Shown here: positions 4,837 to 12,510 of the stretch, in pieces
Position numbering within the stretch: the first letter of the stretch is position 1
Layout of the letters: every line of letters starts with the position of its first letter
Source of the DNA: UBA2266 sp964406945
GTDB lineage: Bacteria; Planctomycetota; Phycisphaerae; Sedimentisphaerales; Anaerobacaceae
Reading direction: 5' to 3'
Length of the DNA stretch: 17,584 nt
NCBI GenBank assembly: GCA_964406945.1
Contig: CAYOTO010000058.1
Span: forward strand, 1-17,584
The notes under the pieces: generated by a model
Told to the model about the DNA's origin: nothing
Databases searched by the model: none
Seen by the model: only the letters and a program-made list of their open reading frames with translations
Translations under genes and position numbers: made by a program

Positions 4837-7718
4837 TGAAGGAGTGGCGTTTCGAAGTTTTCAACAAGCCGGGCTTCGCGGATATTGGCGGCAAGAGCGT
4901 GTACGAGGATATACGCGAGCTGGGGATTACTGCCGTACAGGCCGTGCAGGCCGCCAGAGTCTTTCTGATCGAAGGCGATTTCGACGAGGAGTTCGCGCGG
5001 CGTGTAGGTTCGGAACTGCTCGCGGACCCGGTCTGCGAGGAATTTTACATCGGCAGGAGCAAGGCCCCGGCGGGGCTGGCAAGGGCAACGCTGATTGAGG
5101 TGCACCTCAAGAGCGGGGTTACGGATCCGGTGGCCGAGTCGGTAACAGCCGCGGTGGCGGATATGGGTGTAAACGTAGAACACGTTCGAACGGCTAGAAA
5201 GTACGTGCTCCTGGGTGAGGTTAAACCCGATCAGGTGCAGACCATCGCGAAAAAGGTGCTGGCCAATGACTGCATCGAAGAGGTGCTGGTCGGAGACACC
5301 GCCGAGCCGCCGAGCCCCCACCTCAAGCCCTACGAATTGAACCTGCTGACCTGGCCCATGCGAGACCTCGACGACGACGGACTGGTTAAGCTCAGCACCG
5401 AGAAAGACCTGTTCCTGAATCTTCGCGAGATGCAGACGATTCAGAACTACTACCGCGAACTGGGCAGGGAGCCGACCGATGTCGAACTGGAAACACTGGC
5501 CCAGACGTGGAGCGAGCACTGCGTTCACAAGACGCTCAAAAGCTCTGTCGATATGGAGATCGACGGGGAAGAAATCCACTTCGACAATCTGATCAAGGAA
5601 ACAATCTTCAAGGCCACGCAGGATTTGAACAAGGACTGGTGCATCAGCGTGTTCGCCGACAACGCCGGCGTGGTGGAGTTCGACGAAGATTCCGCGGTGT
5701 GCTTCAAGGTCGAGACGCACAATCATCCGTCGGCGCTCGATCCCTACGGCGGAGCGGCGACAGGCATCGGCGGTGTTATTCGGGATCCGATGGGGACCGG
5801 TATGGGTGCAAAACCCGTTGCCAATACGGATATATTCTGTTTTGGCCGGCCGGATATGAAGATGGAAGAGCTTCCCAAAGGGGTGCTGCATCCGAGGCGG
5901 ATTATGAAGGGCGTGGTCTCGGGCGTTCGAGACTACGGCAACCGAATGGGAATACCGACGGTCAACGGTGCGATCTACTTCGACGACAGGTATCTGGCTA
6001 ATCCGCTGGTCTATTGCGGTAATGTAGGGCTGATGGACCGGAAAAAGTGCTTCAAGCATCCCCAGAGCGGCAACCTCGTGGTAGTCGTCGGGGGAAAGAC
6101 CGGGCGGGACGGCATTCACGGGGCGACGTTCTCCAGCGGGCAGATGACGCACGAGCACGAAACTATATTCTCTCACGCGGTGCAGATCGGCAACCCGATA
6201 GTCGAGAAGAAAATGCTGGATGTACTTTTGGCCGCGAACGAGGCGAATCTTTACGAGGCTATTACCGACTGCGGCGCCGGTGGGCTGAGCAGCGCCGTTG
6301 GCGAAATGGGCGCAGAACTCGGTGCCGAGGTCGATCTCGACAAGGTTCCGCTCAAGTATGCCGGCCTCAGTTATACCGAGATATGGATTAGCGAAGCCCA
6401 GGAGCGGATGGTCATCGCCGTCAAGCCGGAGAATATCGAGGCGATCACGAAGATATTCGACAGCGAGAATGTGGAATCGACTGTAATCGGGCGGTTCACG
6501 GACGACAAGAAGCTGCGGCTGCGATACAACGGCGAGCAGGTGGCGGAACTGGATATGGACTTTCTGCACGACGGTGTGCCGCGGTATTCGCGCAAGGCCG
6601 TTTGGAAAAATCCCGCACCGTTCGAAGCCGCGGTTCAGCCCAAATCCGATTACACGGACGATTTGAAGGCGATTCTCTCTTCCTACAATGTGGCAAGCAA
6701 GGAATGGGTGATTCGCCAGTACGACCACGAAGTTCAGGGCGGATCGGTGGTGAAGCCTTTGACCGGGGTGGTGAACGACGGACCTTCGGATGCGGCGGTT
6801 GTACAGCCCAAGCTCGGTTCGGACAAGGCGCTTGCGTTAAGCTGCGGAATGAATCCGATGTACGGAGACATCGATCCGTACTGGATGGCGCTGGCCGGCA
6901 TAGACGAGGCGATCCGGAATCTGATATGCGTGGGCGGACGGGCCGACAGAATCGCCCTTCTCGATAATTTCTGCTGGGGCGACTGCACCCGGCCGCAGAC
7001 TTTCGGTCCGCTGGTCCGCGCGGCTCAGGCATGCTACGACGGCGCCATGGCTTACGGAGCGCCGTTTGTGTCGGGCAAGGATTCGCTAAACAACGAATTC
7101 GCATGCGAGGACGGGACGACGATTTCGATACCGTCGACACTTCTGATAAGCGCGATGTCGCTTGTGGATGACGTTAATAAATGCGTGACCATGGACACCA
7201 AGGCGGCGGGCAATTTCCTGTTCGTAGTTGGCCGGACAAAAAATGAACTTGGAGGATCGCACTATTACCACGTTAACAGTTATAAGTCCTCCAGCGTGCC
7301 AAAGACCGATCTCCAGACGGCCCCGAGAATAGCTGCCAAAATCGCCGAGGCGATAGCAGCCGGCACAGTGGCAAGCTGCCACGACTGCTCGGAGGGCGGC
7401 CTGGCCGTTGCTCTTGCCGAGATGGCGTTTGCCGGCGGCCTGGGCATCGAGGCAAACCTCAAGGGTCTGGTCACCGGCGCGGACTGCGCCCGAACCGACA
7501 TACAGTTGTTCAGCGAATCGGTTTCACGATATGTCGTTGAGGTGGAGCCGGAGAAATTCGATGCGTTCGCACGTATCATGCTGAATTTACCCTTCGGGCA
7601 GATCGGCAGGGTAACGGACAGCGGCAGGGTCACAATCAAATCGCAGGACGGCTCGACCCCAATCGACGCGGATATCGCTGAATTAAAGGCGGCCTGGCAG
7701 AAGACTTTCGACTGGTAG
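4836..7718 (+). CDS. purL: Phosphoribosylformylglycinamidine synthase with two N-terminal PurS-like domains fused to PurL
   Basis: A 960-residue FGAM synthase that converts FGAR, ATP and ammonia to FGAM in step 4 of purine synthesis. Residues 5-73 and 84-153 are two PurS-like units sharing KxGxxD near the start and an LG/MG turn. Residues 165-960 are the small-type PurL synthetase: SEHC with H228, ETHNHPSA (293-300, H295), GAATGIGG, VSGKDS (745-750) and HDCSEGG (849-855). In Bacillus-type systems PurS is a separate protein of about 84 aa and PurL has about 740 aa. Here the PurS pair is covalently built in, like the N-terminal domain of the large E. coli PurL, but without the glutaminase domain, which comes from purQ 53 bases downstream. 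The start is GTG, with AAGGA 9 bases upstream and overlapping the tyrA stop. Confidence 0.95.
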   Translation: MKEWRFEVFNKPGFADIGGKSVYEDIRELGITAVQAVQAARVFLIEGDFDEEFARRVGSELLADPVCEEFYIGRSKAPAGLARATLIEVHLKSGVTDPVAESVTAAVADMGVNVEHVRTARKYVLLGEVKPDQVQTIAKKVLANDCIEEVLVGDTAEPPSPHLKPYELNLLTWPMRDLDDDGLVKLSTEKDLFLNLREMQTIQNYYRELGREPTDVELETLAQTWSEHCVHKTLKSSVDMEIDGEEIHFDNLIKETIFKATQDLNKDWCISVFADNAGVVEFDEDSAVCFKVETHNHPSALDPYGGAATGIGGVIRDPMGTGMGAKPVANTDIFCFGRPDMKMEELPKGVLHPRRIMKGVVSGVRDYGNRMGIPTVNGAIYFDDRYLANPLVYCGNVGLMDRKKCFKHPQSGNLVVVVGGKTGRDGIHGATFSSGQMTHEHETIFSHAVQIGNPIVEKKMLDVLLAANEANLYEAITDCGAGGLSSAVGEMGAELGAEVDLDKVPLKYAGLSYTEIWISEAQERMVIAVKPENIEAITKIFDSENVESTVIGRFTDDKKLRLRYNGEQVAELDMDFLHDGVPRYSRKAVWKNPAPFEAAVQPKSDYTDDLKAILSSYNVASKEWVIRQYDHEVQGGSVVKPLTGVVNDGPSDAAVVQPKLGSDKALALSCGMNPMYGDIDPYWMALAGIDEAIRNLICVGGRADRIALLDNFCWGDCTRPQTFGPLVRAAQACYDGAMAYGAPFVSGKDSLNNEFACEDGTTISIPSTLLISAMSLVDDVNKCVTMDTKAAGNFLFVVGRTKNELGGSHYYHVNSYKSSSVPKTDLQTAPRIAAKIAEAIAAGTVASCHDCSEGGLAVALAEMAFAGGLGIEANLKGLVTGADCARTDIQLFSESVSRYVVEVEPEKFDAFARIMLNLPFGQIGRVTDSGRVTIKSQDGSTPIDADIAELKAAWQKTFDW

Positions 7719-7771
7719 ACCCGACAGATGGCAATCACTTTAAAGTTTATCGCAGATAGAAAAGGTTAGGG

Positions 7772-8554
7772 ATGACAGAAGTAAAAGCAGTGGTGTTGCG
7801 GGCGGCCGGGATCAATTGCGATCTGGAAACCGAGTACGCTCTGGAATTGGCGGGGGCGTGTGCCGAGCGGATGCACATCAACCGTTTGATCGAGGACAAG
7901 GCGGCCTTGGACAGCTACCAGATTCTTGTAATTCCGGGCGGCTTCAGCTATGGCGACGACGTCGCGGCCGGCAAAATTCTGGCCAACCAGATCGTGCACC
8001 ATCTTTACGAGCCGGTGAAGAAATTCATCGACCAGGGTAAAGTCGCAATCGGGATCTGTAACGGTTTTCAGGTTCTGGTCAAGGCGGGACTGCTGCCCGG
8101 CGGCGAAACCGAACGCCGGCAGGTCATCACCATAACAAACAACGACAGCGGCAAATTCGAGGACAGGTGGGTGTACCTGGAGCCGCAGACCGACAGATGC
8201 GTGCTGACCGAGACAGGCAAACGTATTTACCTGCCGGTCGCCCACGGCGAGGGCAAAGTCGTCATGGCGGACGAACAAACGCGGGAGCAGATCGTCTCAG
8301 GCGGCTTTGTCGCATTCAAGTATGTAGATGAAAACGGCAACGAGGGCGACTACCCCGTGAATCCAAACGGATCTACCGATGCAATCGCAGGACTTACCGA
8401 CGCCACCGGCCGGGTCCTCGGCCTCATGCCCCACCCCGAAAGGTATGTCCGCCCCACCCAGCATCCGCACTGGTCCAGACTCAAGGAAAGGCCCGACGGT
8501 GACGGCATGACCATATTCAGCAACGCTGTCAAATACATTCAGTCCAGTCTGTAA
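7772..8554 (+). CDS. purQ: Phosphoribosylformylglycinamidine synthase, glutamine amidotransferase subunit
   Basis: A 260-residue class I glutamine amidotransferase that releases ammonia from glutamine and passes it to PurL. The oxyanion strand IPGGFSYGDD is at 54-63, the nucleophile C96 lies in GICNGFQ (94-100), and the His/Glu of the triad are H221 and E223 in MPHPE. It is somewhat longer than the 227-residue Bacillus protein, mainly through a C-terminal segment (about 226-260) rich in His and Pro that ends in a helix. AAAGG lies 6 bases before the ATG. It follows purL by 53 bases and completes the FGAM synthase. No strong terminator follows. Confidence 0.96.
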   Translation: MTEVKAVVLRAAGINCDLETEYALELAGACAERMHINRLIEDKAALDSYQILVIPGGFSYGDDVAAGKILANQIVHHLYEPVKKFIDQGKVAIGICNGFQVLVKAGLLPGGETERRQVITITNNDSGKFEDRWVYLEPQTDRCVLTETGKRIYLPVAHGEGKVVMADEQTREQIVSGGFVAFKYVDENGNEGDYPVNPNGSTDAIAGLTDATGRVLGLMPHPERYVRPTQHPHWSRLKERPDGDGMTIFSNAVKYIQSSL

Positions 8555-8582
8555 GCTCTAATTCGTGCGGCGCCGGGGAGTT

Positions 8583-8598
8583 GGAGGACTTGGCAGTG
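8583..8598 (+). promoter_or_regulatory. Ribosome binding site deciding the tfoX-like start
   Basis: GGAGG (8583-8587) lies 8 bases before GTG 8596-8598. The in-frame TTG at 8590 is only 2 bases away from it, and the TTG at 8581 overlaps it, so GTG is preferred. Confidence 0.6.
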
Positions 8599-8934
8599 GC
8601 GGTTTCGAATGAATTCGTTGCTTTTGTTGTGGACCAGCTCTCGCAAATGGGTGATATTTCCGTGCGGAGAATGTTCGGGGGCGCAGGGCTGTACGCGGAC
8701 GGAATAATATTCGCACTTATCGCCGATGACGTGGCCTATCTTAAAGCGGATGAATCCAACAAGCAGGATTTCGTGCGGGCCGGTTCCAGGCCGTTCAAGC
8801 CCTATCCCGACAAGAAGACAACCATGAGCTATTACGATATACCGGCCGAGGTCCTCGAAGACCGGGTCGAATTGGCCCAATGGGCGCGACGTTCACTGTC
8901 GGTCGCCCGCAAAAAAGCTGCCGCAAAAAAATAG
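8596..8934 (+). CDS. TfoX N-terminal domain protein
   Basis: A 112-residue protein covering just the TfoX N-terminal domain. The diagnostic stretch is VRRMFGGAGLYADG (23-36), followed by a short sheet with YLKADE and later PYPDKK and YYDIP, then a basic Ala/Lys tail. Proteobacterial TfoX/Sxy, the competence regulator, also has a C-terminal helical domain, which is missing here. Proteins with this domain alone are common and have no settled function, so no competence role is claimed. GTG was chosen over two upstream TTG codons because of the spacing of GGAGG. It follows purQ by about 41 bases and may be cotranscribed with it. Confidence 0.85.
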   Translation: MAVSNEFVAFVVDQLSQMGDISVRRMFGGAGLYADGIIFALIADDVAYLKADESNKQDFVRAGSRPFKPYPDKKTTMSYYDIPAEVLEDRVELAQWARRSLSVARKKAAAKK

Positions 8935-9041
8935 TAATCCAAGTCAACTTCTTCTCAATCCTCAGCGTCTTTATTTAGAACGGCGAAATCTTTGCCTTTC
9001 TAAAAGCCGGAAATTTGCTGCGCACCGTCGGGGCCTTACCG

Positions 9042-9067
9042 CATTTTACATACATTTTACTTTGCGG
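9042..9067. repeat. Short direct repeat and flanking inverted repeat upstream of the large genes
   Basis: CATTTTAC occurs at 9042-9049 and 9053-9060, an 11-base period close to one helical turn. The pair is embedded in an inverted repeat CCGCA (9039-9043) / TGCGG (9063-9067). Operator-like geometry in a 281-base gap with no gene; no binding protein is known. Confidence 0.4.
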
Positions 9068-9089
9068 TTCGGACGTTGGCGGGGATAAT
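9061..9089 (+). promoter_or_regulatory. Weak candidate promoter for the large-gene operon
   Basis: GATAAT (9084-9089) matches five of six -10 positions. The -35 position 17 bases before it is only TTTGCG (9061-9066). Transcription would start about 120 bases before the ATG at 9216. TATAAG (9172-9177) is another possible -10, but its nearest TTGACG (9146-9151) is 20 bases away. Neither is secure. Confidence 0.25.
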
Positions 9090-9106
9090 TTAAACAGGCT
9101 TTCTGG

Positions 9107-9124
9107 CCGGGTATCTATATCCGG
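9107..9124. promoter_or_regulatory. Imperfect palindrome upstream of the large genes
   Basis: CCGGGTATCTATATCCGG reads the same as its reverse complement at 14 of 18 positions. It lies downstream of the GATAAT box and about 90 bases before the first large gene. Possible repressor site or leader structure. Confidence 0.3.
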
Positions 9125-9215
9125 GCTCTTGACGCCGCATCACAATTGACGGCGGCGAAGGCACTGACATGTATAAGCATATTCCGCAACTTTACCTCTT
9201 CAAGGAGAGCATGCC

Positions 9216-12200
9216 ATGTATTATCAACGGTCTGTAGTTTTAGCGGTTATCTCTGCGACGCTGTTTACGGCACCGCTGGGCGCCGCGGCCAATGACAGCG
9301 GCGATGCGGACAAGCAACCGACAAAGGTTTATGTGCCGTACAAGGACCTTAAGGGGGTATTCGAGAGCGAAAAACAGGGCGTGTTCCTGCCCTACCGGGA
9401 ATTTCAGCACCTTTGGCGGGCGGCTCAGGACAAACCGGCGGGCATAGCCGAGGCCCCGTACGAGCACCTTATCAGTACCGCCAGGTTCACCGGCAACGTC
9501 GAAGGAGAACTCGGCAAGCTCAGACTGGAGCTGACGATCGACATACTCAAGGACGACTGGGTCGAGGTCCCCGTGGGCCTGGCCGGCGTGGCCGTCTCGA
9601 AGGCGACCATTATCGAGACCGACAGCAGCACGACCGTCCCCCTGCTGAGAGTTGTGAACGGACAGTATGTCTTCGTTACCCGCGGCAAAGGCAGGTACGT
9701 GCTTGCGCTCGATTTTGTCCGCCAGCTCGATACGCAGCCAGGCCTTGCCGTCCTCAAATATCGCATACCATCGGCCGCAATCACGACGCTCGAACTGCTG
9801 ATACCCCAAGAGAATCTCAAGGTCGATGTAAGCCCGATGCTTGCGGCGACGACATCGCAGATGGACGGCGCCGAAGGTAAGGCTACACGGCTACAGGCGT
9901 TTCTCGGATCGGCGCAGGAGGTTACGCTGAGCTGGAAGCCACGAACTGAAGCCGCGGAGGAACTGGAGCCGGTTATAATAGCACAGCAGTTCCAGCACAT
10001 AAACATAAGCGAAGCGCTGATCAGCCACGATCTGGAACTCAAGTACGATATACATCGCGGCGGCGTCAGATCGTTTTCCATACTCCTGCCGGAAGATTTC
10101 AGAGTCACCTCGGTCAGCGGGGTCAACATCGCAAAGTGGGATGTCGATCCGAATGCGACCGCCGGACAGAAACTCGGCGTCGAGCTTTTCTCGCCGGCCA
10201 AAGGCAACTACGGGCTGACGGTTAGAATGGAGCGTTTTCTCCATGAGTCCAGGGCCGAACTCGACCTGCAGCCGATCAGGACCGAAAAGGTGCTTCGACA
10301 GAGCGGGCTTATCGGCATAACTTATTCGCCCAGAAGGTCGGTACATCTTGAACAGCTTGCGAATCTGGCGCGCGTGGATACGGGTCAGTTGCCGAAGACG
10401 CTGCAGAACCGCCCGAAAGTTACGGCGTACCGCTTTATCACCACTGATTATTCGGCCAAACTCATTATAGACACGACTTCGCCGCGAATATCCGTCAATC
10501 AGCAGTGGGTGCTCGGGGTGGACGCCGATTCGCTCGAGTTGCGGGGGCGGCTGCGACATAAGATCGAACGCACCGGGGTATTCGAACTGAATATGACCAT
10601 GCCCGAGCCGTGGAAGGTCGAATCGGTAGGACCGGAGTCTATCGTAGACGATTTCGATCTCAAAGGCAGCGGTCCTGACCGGGTTCTTCACGTGCTTCTT
10701 AAGCAGGAAAAGACGGGCGATATCGAGTTGCAGGTCAAAGCCCGCGCCGACCGGGACGAGGCCGCGGGGACGGTGGACTTCGTGTTGCCGTCGCCTGACA
10801 GCAATGATTTGCAACAGTACGACGGTGAGCTTGTGCTGATGCTGGCAAATCAGTTGCAGGCGAAAGTCGCACAAACCAACCAGCTTCAGTCGATGCCGGT
10901 GAATCGCGCGGATAAATGGGGCCGAATTGCAAATTTGAGCCCTGTAATGGCGTTCGAATTTCGCGCGGTCGATCTCGAGCAGCCCGCGGGGGCACAATTT
11001 CAAATAGACGTCAAGCCGGTGCAGATATCGGCCACGGTCCATCGCCTGGTGGATATCGAGGCCGGATCGCTGTCGCAGCAGTCCGTGTTGCAGTACCGCG
11101 TACGCTACGCCCCGGTGGATACTTTTTACATTAAAATGCCGGCCGAGACCGCCGACGCAGGCGTGCAGATTTCGGGTGCGAACATAAAGGAAAAACCCCG
11201 GATCGACGACCTTCCCCAAGATCAGGCTTCGACGGCCGATGCAAACGGAATCGAATGGGCGTATTACAGGATAGTGCTGCAATCGAAGGTGACCGGAAGT
11301 TACGAGCTTCGTGTTGACAGTCGCAGCCCGTTCAAACCCGGCGAGGTGGGAAATCCAGCGAAGATCGACGTTCAGCCCGTCCTGGCCGCCGGCAAGCTCA
11401 GCGATCAAAACGGTTACATAGCCGTAGCCAAGGCGGATACGCTTGCTATCGGCGAGCCTGAGGCCGAGAATCTCATAAGCGCCGATGCCGGCAGTGCAGC
11501 CGATCTGCCCTACGGTCCCCACAGGCAAAAGGCCTCGCTCGCGTTTAAGTACAACTCGCCGCCCTTCAGCCTCGTGCTGCCCGTGGTCGCGCAAAAAGAG
11601 GCGAAGGTCTTTACGACGATAGTTAAGGGAGCGATTATCGAACAGGTTGTCGCCAGAGACGGCATGGTCAATACGCATGCGACTTATCTGCTGGCCACCA
11701 GTCAGGGCGACCGTCTGCCGGTGGTTCTGCCCGAGGACGCCGAGTTGACGGCCGTTCTGCTTAACGGCAACGAAGCACCGGTGGAAATGGGCGTCGCGGC
11801 CGATGAGCGGATAGTCCGGCTGCCTCCCTCGGCCGGGCAGGTGTCCAGATTTGTACTGGAAATATCGTACGGCTTGCGGAAGGCCTCGACCTCCGGGTTG
11901 CAGGCGCCGAAACTGCCCGATGAAATTCCCGTTCAGCAGACGTTATGGCGGCTCTGGCTGCCCGAAGACTACCGGCTGCTGCATCACGGCAGAGTGTTTT
12001 CACAGATATCCAGCAACGCGGTGAATCACATGTTGGCTCGGCTCGGCAGCGGCCAGCCTTCGCCCGTATCGTTCAAACTCACGGGTCAGGGCCGTATTTA
12101 CAATTTCCTCAGACAGGGTGCACCGGGGCGTCTGAATATCACCGTAATGAGCGGACCGACGTTCAGCATTCTGGTCTGGGTCGTAATTCTTGCGGCCGGC

Positions 12201-12503
12201 GTCGCCATGCTGAAACTCGGCGGATTCCGGAGGGTCCTCGTGCTGGTGGCGATATTCTTCGCCGGAGGGATAGTTCACCTGTTCGCACCTCTGTTCGTCG
12301 AACGTGTCGTGGATGTCGGAGCGTTTGCCGGACTGCTGGTTCTGCTGCTCTGGGCCGGACAGTGGACATTCCAGCGACTGCCCGAATTGAAGAAAGAACT
12401 CGTGCCTCGACGCCGGCTGCGAAAGAAGACCGAAGCTCCACCGGATGAAGACACAGCCGGCGATCAAGAACCGGACGCCCAAGAACAGTCGGACAAGGAG
12501 TAG
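9216..12503 (+). CDS. Very large exported membrane-anchored protein of unknown family, unit 1 of a paralogous array
   Basis: 1095 residues; family not recognised. Residues 1-25 are a signal peptide (hydrophobic core, AAA before ND). VYVPYKDL (38-45) and VFLPYREFQHLW (56-67) are followed by a beta-rich ectodomain to about 975. Four similar beta segments, each with a Leu/Met-Pro turn, are centred on P292, P463, P642 and P839, 170-200 residues apart. Three membrane helices follow (about 982-1001, 1007-1028, 1034-1052). Arg/Lys after helices 1 and 3 put the ectodomain outside and the C-terminus inside; the last 43 residues are basic and then acidic. No enzyme motif, thioester site or known binding motif was found. 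AAGGAG lies 8 bases before the ATG. The next gene starts four bases after the stop and encodes two more copies of this plan. Confidence 0.85.
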   Translation: MYYQRSVVLAVISATLFTAPLGAAANDSGDADKQPTKVYVPYKDLKGVFESEKQGVFLPYREFQHLWRAAQDKPAGIAEAPYEHLISTARFTGNVEGELGKLRLELTIDILKDDWVEVPVGLAGVAVSKATIIETDSSTTVPLLRVVNGQYVFVTRGKGRYVLALDFVRQLDTQPGLAVLKYRIPSAAITTLELLIPQENLKVDVSPMLAATTSQMDGAEGKATRLQAFLGSAQEVTLSWKPRTEAAEELEPVIIAQQFQHINISEALISHDLELKYDIHRGGVRSFSILLPEDFRVTSVSGVNIAKWDVDPNATAGQKLGVELFSPAKGNYGLTVRMERFLHESRAELDLQPIRTEKVLRQSGLIGITYSPRRSVHLEQLANLARVDTGQLPKTLQNRPKVTAYRFITTDYSAKLIIDTTSPRISVNQQWVLGVDADSLELRGRLRHKIERTGVFELNMTMPEPWKVESVGPESIVDDFDLKGSGPDRVLHVLLKQEKTGDIELQVKARADRDEAAGTVDFVLPSPDSNDLQQYDGELVLMLANQLQAKVAQTNQLQSMPVNRADKWGRIANLSPVMAFEFRAVDLEQPAGAQFQIDVKPVQISATVHRLVDIEAGSLSQQSVLQYRVRYAPVDTFYIKMPAETADAGVQISGANIKEKPRIDDLPQDQASTADANGIEWAYYRIVLQSKVTGSYELRVDSRSPFKPGEVGNPAKIDVQPVLAAGKLSDQNGYIAVAKADTLAIGEPEAENLISADAGSAADLPYGPHRQKASLAFKYNSPPFSLVLPVVAQKEAKVFTTIVKGAIIEQVVARDGMVNTHATYLLATSQGDRLPVVLPEDAELTAVLLNGNEAPVEMGVAADERIVRLPPSAGQVSRFVLEISYGLRKASTSGLQAPKLPDEIPVQQTLWRLWLPEDYRLLHHGRVFSQISSNAVNHMLARLGSGQPSPVSFKLTGQGRIYNFLRQGAPGRLNITVMSGPTFSILVWVVILAAGVAMLKLGGFRRVLVLVAIFFAGGIVHLFAPLFVERVVDVGAFAGLLVLLLWAGQWTFQRLPELKKELVPRRRLRKKTEAPPDEDTAGDQEPDAQEQSDKE

Positions 12504-12510
12504 AGCCATG
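12495..12510 (+). promoter_or_regulatory. Ribosome binding site of the second large gene, inside the end of the first
   Basis: AAGGAG (12495-12500) is in the last codons of the first large gene, the TAG stop (12501-12503) follows, and the ATG is at 12508-12510, 7 bases from the site. This supports translational coupling and fixes the start. Confidence 0.7.

Noticed and set aside
4326..6728. 800-codon open frame on the minus strand
   Set aside because: It is antisense to the clearly real tyrA and purL genes and shows no family motif; the length comes from GC-rich codon composition.
9891..11678. 595-codon open frame on the minus strand
   Set aside because: Antisense shadow of the first large gene, with no recognisable protein features.
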